Shown here: positions 1 to 9,276 of the stretch, piece by piece
Layout of the letters: the number at the start of each line of letters is the position of its first letter
How positions within the stretch are numbered: the first letter of the stretch is position 1
Assembly: GCA_948144175.1 (NCBI GenBank)
Contig: CANXME010002543.1
Span: forward strand, 1 to 64,000
Direction of reading: 5' to 3'
Length of the DNA stretch: 64,000 bases
From: Closterium sp. NIES-65
Lineage: Eukaryota; Streptophyta; Zygnematophyceae; Desmidiales; Closteriaceae
Position numbers and translations under genes: made by a program
The notes under the pieces: model-generated
What the model saw: only the letters and a program-made list of their open reading frames with translations
What the model was told of the DNA's origin: nothing
Database searches by the model: none

Positions 1-1811
1 AGCCGAAGGTGTCGTTATGAAGGGATTGGAGACACCCGTCTCCAGGCCAGGATTCCCGTATGGCTACTAAGAAGCTGACTGCAGTAGCTGATGTAGCGAG
101 CAGCAGCTTGGGACCGAGGAGGCATTGTTGATTCTACCGCATGGCTATTATCCGGATAAGGAGGATGAACCTGCTTACTGTTTTCTTGCCCCTGCACCAG
201 AGGAACCAGCTAGCATGGAGGAGGCATTAGCTTGACCAGATAGGGAGAAGTGGCTGGTTTCCAGGGATGCTGAGTACCAGAGCCTGCTAGAGAATGGGAC
301 ATGGGAGCAGGGTGGTGCTGCCTGAAGGGAAGAAGCCGTAAAGTGCAAATGGGTGCTAAGGATCAAGACCGATGACAAGGACAGGTCACCATCTACAAGA
401 GTAGGCTGGTGGCTAAGGGTTTATGCAGAAGGAGAAGCGGGGACTTCAATGAGATCTTTGCTCCCAATGCCAAACCCCCTACCCTCCGTGTCTTGTTAGC
501 AGATGCAACCGCTAGTGGGAAATTCATTATTCAGATGGATATATCAACGGCATTCCTCAATGGGATTTTAGAGAGAGGATGGGTACATGACGCAGCCATC
601 TGGGTAAGAGGATGGTACGGCAGGGTGTGCAAGCTGAAAAAGTCCATCTACGGCTTGAAGCAGGCGCCCACGCTGCTGGTACCAGAAGTTGGCAGCTGTT
701 TTAGAGAAGATGGGATTCAGGACCAGCAGCTGTGATGAGAGCCTCTTTCTCAAGGGGGAGGGGGAGAAGCTGGTGCTGTTTCTGGTCTATGTGGACGACA
801 TTCTTCTCTTTAGCAGCAGCATGAAGGAGATCCAGAAGGTGCAGCAGCAGCTGATGGAGAACTTCAAGTGCAAGAACCTTGGGGAGTAAAGTACTACCTC
901 GCGATGCACGTGGAGAGGGATCTGGATCACAGGTGGTTGAACCCTGCAGTAGGAGAAATTCATCAAGGAGCTTGGGGAGAAGTTCGGAATTGAGAATGAG
1001 CGCAAGGTTCCGACTCCCCTGCCAGCAGAATTCAAGCTTGTGAAAGCTGCAGAGGATGAAGGGGTTGAAGCCGAGGAGCAGCAGCAATTTCAGTCATTGG
1101 TGGGCAGCCTCTTGTATGCAGCAGTTCACACGAGGCCCGACATCTCTTTCTCGGTTGGGCAAGCTGGCTAGGGTGGTGCAGAATCCATCAGAGGAGCAGG
1201 TGGATGCAGCTGAGCGTGTGGTGAAGTATCTGAACTCTCACCCAAGCATTGGAGTTCAATACTCCGCATCTGCACAGGTGAAGCAGAAAGGGGTTGAGGT
1301 GCTGAAAGAGAAGGGGGAGAGGCTTGGAGAAGGCAAGCTCTTTCTCACTTGCTTTACTGATGCTACGTGGGCCTCTGAGAAGGAGGATTCCTCATCTGTG
1401 GGAGGATACATCTGTGTAGTTGGAGGAGGACCTGTTAGTTGGAGGTCAAAGAAGCGACGGAGACAGCACTCTCTTCTGTGGAATCAGAGTACATGGCGAT
1501 GTTCCATGGGGTGAAGGAGGTGATTTGGCTGAGGAGGCTGTTAGAGGAGATTGGCCAAGAGCAAAAGGTTGCTACGCCGCTGTTTTGTGATAGCAAGGGA
1601 GCTCTTGGGATGGCCAGGAACGTTGTGCTTCATGGGCTCAATAAGCACATGCGTATCAAGTGGCATTGGGTGCGTAAGGAGGTGAAGAGGGGGACGGTGA
1701 ATCCGATCTACATCAAGATTCACCAGCAGCCAGCAGAATTCCTCACCAAGAGGCTTTGCAGATGAGCCTCATTGGCGTTGTGTGCGCATGAGTGGAATGA
1801 GCATGAACTAG
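1..1811 (+). pseudogene. copia pol remnant (reverse transcriptase and RNase H), A1
   Basis: The + strand frames together encode the C-terminal part of a copia polyprotein: the integrase-RT linker, reverse transcriptase with YVDDILLF near 790-813, and RNase H with the conserved blocks FTDATWASEKED (about 1355-1390), ESEYMA and LFCDSKGALG, ending in GMSMN and TAG at 1809-1811. Many single-base insertions and losses break it, for example near 415, 590, 670, 888, 940, 1160 and 1455, so the pieces lie in different frames. The homologous stretch in A3 (52748-54499) is open throughout. A1 is therefore the most decayed family A copy here and cannot encode an active enzyme. Confidence 0.9.
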
Positions 1812-1840
1812 TATGGAATGACGGGGATGCAGCCGGCAGG

Positions 1841-1853
1841 CTGAGGGGGAGTG
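1841..1853 (+). promoter_or_regulatory. Polypurine tract of A1
   Basis: CTGAGGGGGAGTG directly abuts the TG of the 3' LTR at 1854. It is the plus-strand priming site used in reverse transcription. The same tract precedes the 3' LTRs of A3 and, in reverse, A2 and A5. Confidence 0.85.
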
Positions 1854-2941
1854 TGTTGGGTGCAAATTCACATTGCACGACATCCTGCCGTCTGTTTGTA
1901 CAAGTATGCGTGTGCGAATGCATTTGGGTATGAATGGAATGTTCGTGTGTTTGTTTGCTTTCGCAATTTTCGCTTGAAGCATTTGCAGGTACTCGCACAA
2001 TGTGCGCTTCGGCATAACATTGTACGCGCTATGAACAGTACAAGCAGAAAGGACGAGCTCGCAAAGGAACCCAAGGTGGAAGCTTTGCGGTTCAACTTAC
2101 TTGTTTACGCAGATTCAGTTCTATCCAACTCGAAATTGTACTGTTTTGTTTGGTTGACTATAGTGTAGCAGGGCACGCACTATAGGGGTACAATTTAGGA
2201 GAAGGTTGGATGTTGTTTGTCTGTATCTGCATGCTACAGGGCCAGGGGAAACCAGCATTTGGCTGGTTGGGCAAAGACAAAACAGGTTCTGTTTTTTAGG
2301 ACCTGAACCTGGTTGTTGTTTTCCCTGGTTGGAAAAACAGAACCAGAGGCTGTTTACCAACCTACCACCTGCTGTTTTGTCCAGCCAGGTTGGTTCTGTT
2401 GCTTGGAATTATTTGGGATCATCCCTGGTTGTTCCCAGGTTGATTCCCAAGGTCCTTGCTAGCTAGAACTAATTTATATTCTTTCTCTGTTTGTACCTGA
2501 ATATAGTAAAATTGATTCAAGCGAATTCCTTCCTTTCTGGAATTTCCTTTCTACGCGGTGCAACGGCGGAATGCTACCCGAGTCAACGCTAGTACGCTAG
2601 CACTCCAACGCTAGGCTAACGCTGTCCGAGCCATAACTTTGTAATGGCAAAACTTTTCGCGAGGCAACTTGGCTTATTTTAAAGCTCTTAGAGTGAGCTT
2701 CGATATAGTAAATTCTCAGCTTAATCCGATCAACGGTCTGCACAATACGCTGCGCAACGTTCAAGGTACTCTTGCTGTTTTGACTTAGTCCCTCTTGATC
2801 CCTCTCTCTACAAACTCGGACCCGAGGATAGGGGCTGGTCTTGTACCAGGCACCCAAGGACCCTTGGAGGTGACCCCGAGGAGAGGTTTTAAGTTTGATA
2901 AAGTCTTAATAGCTTGAGTTTATTAGGCCCTTACACCAACA
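1854..2941 (+). repeat. 3' LTR of A1 (family A LTR, 1088 bp)
   Basis: It starts TGTTGGGTGC and ends TTACACCAACA, with the terminal inverted repeat TGTTGG/CCAACA. Other complete copies lie at 38514-39606 (-), 45608-46700 (-), 49729-50821, 54542-55634 and 57072-58164 (-), each 1093 bp. Truncated copies lie at 33052-33843 and 62827-63130. Short sense reading frames of about 105, 90 and 75-82 codons inside the LTR recur in most copies (see findings). Confidence 0.95.
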
Positions 2942-3962
2942 AGATGTCGAGGAGCAGTGCAAGAATTTTTGGCATTTCGTCCAAGACAAGCAATGTGAGC
3001 GCGACATTGAGACCACGTGGATCATCAACGCCGACCAGAGACCTCTCTGACCAGAGATGCGCGCCACCCACGACTGTTGAGCAAGCCGGCGTTTGCTCGG
3101 TGCCCATCAGGAGTGGCGGGTACCAGAGGAGCGTGTGATCGTGATGTTGGCCTGCACGGCGGACGACGCCAAGCTCATACCGTGGGTATTTTACAAGAGG
3201 ATGACTCTGCCAAAGGGCGACTTTCTGCCTGGTAAGTGAGTTTCTTTGACGTGTGTTGCAAATGTTTTTGTTTTTACGGTTTCACTAATTTCATGTTTTA
3301 CAACCCGATGTTTATTATGCAGATGTGGTCGTGGCGTGCCACGAGAACGGGTGGCATGGACGCCGCGGGCATCATTCACTGGCTCGTCGAGTGTGTGAAG
3401 CCGTTCTTGAAGCCGTCTTTCGGTCGGCACTCCAGGAGCTCCATGGTGGTTCTGGATTCCTATCACGGGCACCTCACCGAGGGTTGTCAAGGAGAAGTTC
3501 TGCGAGATGAACTGCGTGCCGGCGATCATCCCGTCGGGGTGTATGGGGAGCTTCAGCCGCTCGACCGTCTCCGTCAACAAGAGCTTCAAGGCCTCCGTCC
3601 GTTGGCAGTACCAGAAAGTGGTTCGAAGCGGAGGGGCAAGAACAGCTGACGGTAGCAGGCACGGTGTTAAACTGGTTTGTGTCTATGCACGTTGATAAAA
3701 TCCCCTCGTTGTTGATATAATCATCATCGTTTCTTGTCTTGTTTCAGGTGGATCTTGTGGGCCTGGAGGGCAGTGCCCGCCGACCTTACAGCACGCCTTC
3801 CTCACCTGTGGCATTAGCAACGTGCTTGACGGCAGCGAGGACAGCCTCGCCATGGCGCACAGGCGGACCCAGCTGACCGCGGAAGTGGATGTCGACGACG
3901 ACATCATCGCCGATGGCTTCCTTGGCAACAACTGCCAGGAGCCTGAGTCTGACGAGGAGTAG
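2942..3962 (+). pseudogene. pogo/Tigger-like DDE transposase gene, 5'-truncated and frameshifted
   Basis: Read across frames, this stretch gives a DDE_1 superfamily (pogo/Tigger/Jerky) catalytic domain. The first acidic site lies in WIINADQ (about 3019-3039). The MLACTAD block is near 3143-3165 and MTLPKGDFLP just after. The second site is in MVVLDSYHGHL (about 3443-3475), and the third lies in LQPLD (about 3552). The C-terminal CGISNVLDGSEDS is followed by an acidic tail and TAG at 3960-3962. A convincing intron with GTAAGT donor and TGCAG acceptor occupies 3232-3322, and a second acceptor TTTCAG lies at 3742-3747. Stops near 3049 and frame changes near 3350, 3480 and 3555 break the gene. 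Its helix-turn-helix N-terminus is absent; coding sense begins exactly at the end of A1, so A1 probably inserted into it. It could be a transposon or a host gene derived from one. Confidence 0.75.
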
Positions 3963-4219
3963 CTAGTGGGTTCCTTAGTAGAAAGGGCCTTTGTAAACGC
4001 CTGTGAGTTGAGCTCGAAGTAGGTAGTTGTAATTGTTGGTGCTAGATTTCTAATGAAATGCTTATGAAGATGTTAATTTTAGTGTTAAAAAAAAAGGACA
4101 AATGTTAAAGGTATGCGTTTATAAAAAGTACGGGTACAAAAAGGGGTGCGCCTATAATCAAGGGACGGTCATAAGCACTATGCTCCAGATAGTAGCGCCG
4201 GCGCCTTTATTCGGACGGC
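3963..4219. other. Non-coding stretch after the DDE gene
   Basis: No supported gene. It is AT-richer than its surroundings, with a short A tract at 4087-4095. AATGAAAT near 4053 is a possible but unproven polyadenylation signal for the DDE gene. Confidence 0.5.
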
Positions 4220-4224
4220 GCCTA

Positions 4225-4368
4225 TGTCAGAATGTTATAATTATCTAGCCTGTAGTGGGGTGCTCTATAGCGAGTACAACCCTGTTAGGGTTTGCTATAT
4301 GTATCCCAACTGCTGCTAGTGAAATCCCCTCCTTTCTTCATTCTTACTTTCTACTGCTAGTTTTGATA
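4225..4368 (+). repeat. Relict solo LTR resembling family B
   Basis: It begins TGTCAGAA and keeps the order of the family B LTR at 23881-24012, including TAGTGGGGT, GAGTACAACCC and TTAGGGTTT. The rest is strongly diverged, and the 3' end reads TTTTGATA instead of TTTTCTCA. GCCTA flanks it on both sides (4220-4224 and 4369-4373), consistent with a 5-bp target duplication. No internal element sequence is present. Alignment was by eye only. Confidence 0.5.
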
Positions 4369-4623
4369 GCCTATATCCGGGGCAGGCCCTCAGATTGGTT
4401 TGAGGGTATGCTGATGGATCAGCGTTGCCCCTGCCAACCAGGTGTCCAAATCAGCGTTCGTGGTTATGTTTATACTAATTTTGTCACTGTAAAAATTCTT
4501 ACTAAACCGAAACAGCAGTGTAAAAAACCATCAGAGCCGACGCAACAGTGCATGCATGTTTAGGCCCGTTATCATTGTGACAGCACTAGATCTGGCTGGA
4601 ATATGAAATTACAACAACTACTA

Positions 4624-7578
4624 CTAACTCATTTGATCATCAGAATCACTCTCACCATCACCACCGCGGCTACCGGAACCATCACATTCACTGTCATCGC
4701 CTGCAGAATCATGCATGCCCTCGTCTAGCTCCTCCTCCACCTGCAGCACCCACAGCCACTCCTCTTAACAAACTTGGCCCGCTCCTTCTCTGGCGCAACT
4801 TGCTCCTTGCGCTTGCTGGGGCGCCTTTTCCTGGTGCTCCTCCAGATTTCTACCACCTTCTCCCACTCCATGTCGTAGCTCAGCAGGCTCATTGCCAACA
4901 AATCTCCCAGCTTGGCGTTGCAGAGGCTTGTCCGGCGCCACGACTTGATGACATTTTGGTGGGAAAACCCGCGTTCACACTCGACTGTGCTAAGTGGCAG
5001 AACTGCGACCGCAGCCCACAGACGGACTAGGTTGGGGTAGCTGGTCTGCGAGTCGCTGGTATGCAAGATGGCCTTGAAACCTGTATGAAAGGGCTGCTCC
5101 TCCTTGGGGGCAGTGGAGAGCACCGGAAAAAAACGTGCGCACTTCCGTTCGTGCTGCATGCTTCTGGATACCTGCCAAACGGGAACGCACAACCGGGGTA
5201 GAACGTCAGACACACAGAATGGGAAGAACGTCAACCACGGAAACGTGCATGCACACATGCAGGTCAGGGTTCTATGACTGCTCGCTAGGCAAGATGGTGT
5301 CCCGGTTCTTGGCCTGAAAGAGATGCACGAGGCCGTGCAGATGCTCCTTGCACTCCACATGAAGAGATGCGGGGCATGAAGAGCTTCGCCCCGTTCAAGC
5401 GCGTCACGTCCCCCAAGCGCAGCTCGAGGTTGTACACCAGCTCGCAGGCGAATGAGCGGCGGCAGGTGTAACATCCTTGCATGTCCCCGCTGCTGGTGGT
5501 GTACCCCTTCACAGATTCCCCGTGCAGCTGAAACTTGTATACTTGGGGCTGACCCTCCTTGTCCTCCCCCTCCACAGTCACTTCACGGCAGTTGGGCGAG
5601 GCGTGCCGCGTGAGGAATGCAGACAGCAGCTCGCTGGTCCCACCGCCAAACAGCTGGCCACAGTTCAGGTACCTCTGCTCGATGTAGATGATGGTCCGCC
5701 TCACTTGGGAGTGCATTGCAGTGAGGTCAACTTGTTGGAAGGTGGAGGAAGGGTACATGGAAACAAAGATAAGTAAAAGGGAGAAGAAGAAATCTGTAGA
5801 GCGTAGCAAAACAACTCACATGACGTTTCTGGAATAGCAGGTTGAGCGCGTTGAGTGCCGTGTGCACGTCTGCCAGGAAGAACAGGAAGAAATGAAATTT
5901 GAACGATGTCACTAGAAGGTACATCGTCGCGTCTGTCTCCTCGAGGAGAACGATCACAGCAGGCAGAATGCGGACGAATTGTGCGATTGCGTCGCCGCGA
6001 CTTAACCAACGGACGGAATGGATCCCTTGGACCTCAAGGTTGGCATGACTGAAGACTTCTTGCAGCTCCTTGAACTTGAGGTTGGAGTTGTTAGATCTGT
6101 CGAGATCTTCTGCCACTGAGCGGACAACAGCGTCAAAAATGCCAAGCGCTAGTTGTGCCTTAGTTGCATCCTTTGCAGCTAGAGCTTCCCTGCCACGGGT
6201 ACAATAGCACAGCTGGTTGGTTAGTACACAAAAAGCAACATATCAAGTTCCGCATATCCAACAGCAACGACACTAACACAGCAATATCTTACCTGTGTGC
6301 GATGCAGTGAGAGGCCACCACATGCGGGATCTGCAGTTGAAGACGCCCTACGAGGCCAGTGTCGTTGCCAATCATCACGGGAGCCCCATCAGTGCTGATA
6401 CCTGCCACCTTCTCCAGCGGCAGACTGATACTGTCTAGGAATCCTTTGAGCACAGCATGAAGAGATGCTGCATCACACTTCTCAACGGTGAGGTTAGCTA
6501 GAAACTCGATGACGATGGCATGCTCACGCAGAAAACGTTTCAAACAAAATCACGTGCTTCCCTTTGACGCGGGTCTCTACTCTCGTCGCAGCTCAGACCA
6601 ATGTATGGACTAGAGTCAATGAACTCTCTCTGGCGCGCACGAAGGTATGTCGCTATTGCGGCGGTAATCTCTTCGAAGCCGTACAGTACCTGTACGGGCA
6701 TCAACATATGTGGTTAGTGATAGCTTCACATAGTTCACACCCTGCACCGATATGTATTAGACCAGTGTTACTTACGTCGTGTAGTAGGTACCATAACTGC
6801 TCTTTGGGAAGCCGAGCATGCCACGTGCGCCAGATGTCGGATGAGGCCCACGTACATCTCGATCGGGGTATCGGACTTAGTGATGAAGAGTGTGGTCTCA
6901 AAGAGCGCGATCAGGCGCTCCTTCTCAAGGTCTTTCACCTTTGAGTTGTCGTCGATCCGGTGGTTAGCCTTGAGCGCTGCCTTGGCTGTCCTTTGTCTAT
7001 GCAGAGCTCGGCGATCTCCGCATAGGCTGGGTCTGCACATCGGTCGCCCCATCTCCTTTGGCGCCAAAGTTCGTGCCCACACCACCATGCGCAATGCAAA
7101 CCATGCACATTATTGACGAAAACCCTGCTTTCGTCTTACGCAAAACAAGACACGGGTAGTCGTCAGACCACTGTTTGTTGTACATAAATAAGGCTTCATG
7201 ATATCTCTCCTCGGCTATGTCGGGTAGTTCTGTTTCAGAAGTAACCTCAACCGCTTTCCCCTTGAGTTAACGCTGTTGGGCCTTCGAGGAGGAGTTCCCC
7301 ACACCAGACGTTGGCGTAGCTTGACTGACACCCCACTGCATTTTCGTCTGGAGGTACTTCACTTTGATACCCTTTTTGAGACGTGGGCCTTTGTAAGTAG
7401 ATCCGGCAGCGATAGGATGACGGTTCCGTGTGGGTTCGAAACCGGCAGGAGTTGATGCGACAGCGTCAGGAGTTGATGCAGCTGCGACAGGAGGTGATGC
7501 GGGCAGCGGCGACATGCGTCGAATATTTGTTTTGCGTCCAAATGGTAGGTGCCACGGGGCCCGGGGAAGGGAGAACAA
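4624..7578 (-). pseudogene. hAT-superfamily transposase gene, ZNF862-like, with introns and damage
   Basis: Read 7578 to 4624, the product resembles hAT transposase-derived proteins of the ZNF862/KIAA1586 type. In order it has a basic N-terminus ending KKGIKVKYLQTK, a TTF-like zinc finger region (SSIMCMVCIAHGG, near 7110), and an RNase H-like core. The core has SSPYIGLSCDESRD (about 6620-6570), ISTDGAPVMIGNDTGL and HVVASHCIAHR (6412-6290), then SVRWLSRGDA (about 6030-5995). The C-terminal hAT dimerisation domain has STVECERGFSHQN (about 4990-4950). Introns with good sites are seen at 6190-6292 (GTAAGA...CAG) and 5731-5819 (GTGAGT...AAG). An in-frame TAA near 7267 and a frame change near 6545 suggest inactivation, unless further introns hide them. 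A second frame at the 3' end encodes an acidic Ser/Asp-rich tail ending at 4624. No terminal inverted repeats were identified. Confidence 0.68.
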
Positions 7579-8485
7579 CGGTCGGATCTGATAGCGAGAC
7601 TAACGCGGGAGCAGCTGAAGCTCGTCGTAAGAAATCAAGGTTAGTAAGGGCGACTGGCTTCGTGGCAACGTTGGATTCAGGGCCGTCGCGTGCGGGTGAC
7701 AAATCCGCCATGGCTGCTCAGCTCTGCCGAGCGTGCCGAGCTTGAGAGGGAAGCTACTCCTGCGTACGCTTGAGCTCCAACGTCACTTCCTGCAAGGGTT
7801 CATGACGAGTGCATGAATAGAATGAGGGACCAGATGGGGGTACTCCCTCTCCCGAGCCGCCATGGAGAGGCATCTGGTCCACCCTGGTCGTCTTTCCTGG
7901 CAAGATGACAAGACCCCCACCCCACTGCCATCTTGTATGGTGTCTTGGCGTGGACCCTGCCTCCAGTGGTGTGTTATCTGTGTTCTGATTGGGCAGTCGT
8001 GAACGATGTTAGAGCTGTTTTGTTGTGATGGCTTCCAGCGCGGCAAAACGGTTCGGCGTGCACAAGCTGTAAGTACAGCGCATGTGAAGAAATTCCAAGT
8101 GTGTGGGTGGGGTGGGATTCGTGAATCACGGGAAGGTACAGTCTGCACACGTGTCGCGTAGCCTATCCTCCCCCCCCCCCCCCCCCCCCCCCCCACACGC
8201 GGTCAAGTCCGTTTCAGTGTGACTCACTGAACAATACTGATTGATCAGTTTAACTTGTATAGAAACATGCAAAATGGTCAGTGTGGCAAAATAGGTAATA
8301 CTGAAATTTCAGTGCAAAATTAAAGCATATGCTGAATTTCCAGGGAAAACGAAAATCAGAGCTACAAAATCAGCGTAATCAGCGTGTTTTACGCTGATAT
8401 TTGAGGGCCTGATCCGGGGTCATGCGGTACCAGTCACACCCGTGCCACTAAACTACCATAAAAAAGCGGGGTGAACTAGGAAAGT
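7579..8485. other. Non-coding stretch with no recognised gene
   Basis: Short open frames here show no family resemblance. The only distinctive structure is the C25 homopolymer at 8170-8194. The right end, 8450-8485, may be the leader of the minus-strand LTR element whose primer-binding site is at 8486-8499. Confidence 0.5.
8170..8194 (+). repeat. C25 homopolymer tract
   Basis: Twenty-five consecutive C on the + strand, preceded by CCTATCCT and followed by ACACGCGG. The complementary G25 could form a G-quadruplex. The length may be unreliable because homopolymers are error-prone in assembly. Confidence 0.9.
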
Positions 8486-8499
8486 GGCTCTGATACCAA
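8486..8499 (-). promoter_or_regulatory. Primer-binding site of a fragmentary copia element
   Basis: On the minus strand this reads TTGGTATCAGAGCC, the initiator tRNA-Met type site seen in the other copia families of the window. It sits directly inside an LTR end (AACA) at 8501. The internal region of the element, which should run towards lower coordinates, is not recognisable. Confidence 0.65.
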
Positions 8500-8500
8500 G

Positions 8501-8906
8501 TGTTATAAGTTGTAAAACAGAGTTGCGCGGAATTCGAGGAATGAAGCTTATTACTAAATCGACCGTCGATACAATGAAGGATGCACCACAGTTTAATGAT
8601 TACCCTAGCTAGGCAGGAACCTTGGGCACGCGAGGTTGGGTCCAGGTTGGGCAAGGGAAATCTGAAGGCGACGAGGGGCAGCCTCAGAATCGTCGATGAC
8701 GGCCGGATGTGCAAGCCCGACAGTTGGGCTTGTACGCGAAGCAGTCAACCCTGTAAATGGAAAAGGTAATATTCTGTATGGAAGATCTCAATTGACAAAC
8801 GACTGCGCCTGTTGGGCTGAGAAAAGCCCTTAGGATCTTTTCAAGGCTAAGACTTTGGGTAGAGATGTTGTAATTGCAGAAGCATTTAATGATTAACTGT
8901 TGAACC
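8501..8906 (-). repeat. Partial 5' LTR of a fragmentary minus-strand copia element
   Basis: It starts at the TGTTATAA next to the primer-binding site. It is interrupted at 8906 by element B1, so the other LTR end is not seen. The layout near its inner end resembles the LTRs at 15703-16059 and 40227-40588. It could belong with the LTR fragment on the far side of B1, but no repeat copy in the window proves this. Confidence 0.45.
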
Positions 8907-9042
8907 TATTAGAATCTAGAAGTGAACGAGGAATGATTGCATTGAACAGCATGAGGAGTACAAGTAGGAAACCCTAAAGTGCTGTACCCCATATTGACTA
9001 CCCCACTACAGCCTAAACAGACTATAGCATATAAGTTCGACA
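8907..9042 (-). repeat. 3' LTR of B1
   Basis: It matches the right LTR at 15567-15702 over its length. On the minus strand it begins TGTCGAAC after the polypurine tract. Its outer end reads TATTAGAATC instead of TGTTAGAATC, a single-base loss of the terminal dinucleotide. Confidence 0.85.
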
Positions 9043-9052
9043 CACCCCCATA
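9043..9052 (-). promoter_or_regulatory. Polypurine tract of B1
   Basis: The minus strand reads TATGGGGGTG immediately before the 3' LTR, identical in layout to B2 at 23871-23880. Confidence 0.8.
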
Positions 9053-9276
9053 GGCAAAAGTGGGGGAGAACAAGGGGTCACAAGACCAGTCAAGAGAAGC
9101 AAGGCAAGCCCAGGGTGGATCACAACATCACCACACAATCTGAGCACAAGCACAAGGCCACAAGGCCAGTTCACATGCAGAGTTATATATCAAGAAGAAC
9201 AAGCAAGGCAGTGATCTCAACCTAGCAAAGGTAAGCATGCAAGTGTAGGTATATATAGATCACAGTACAAGCAAAG

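Larger units (their letters stand above)
1..2941 (+). mobile_element. Family A Ty1/copia element A1, 3' part
   Basis: The window opens inside this element, so its 5' LTR, gag and most of integrase are not seen. What remains is degraded pol (1-1811), a polypurine tract (1841-1853) and a 3' LTR (1854-2941). It matches A2, A3 and A5 of the same family along its whole length. The sequence after 2941 has no primer-binding site, unlike the sequence after the 5' LTR at 50821, which shows that 2941 is the outer end of the element. The target duplication cannot be checked because the 5' flank lies outside the window. Confidence 0.93.

Noticed and set aside
4374..4623. Possible small gene at 4255-4563
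   Set aside because: The frame overlaps the relict LTR, has no recognisable domain and no splice or start support.
7428..7745. Plus-strand open frame with RQELMRQRQELMQ repeats
   Set aside because: It is antisense to the N-terminus of the hAT gene and consists of a short repeat reading; no family resemblance.
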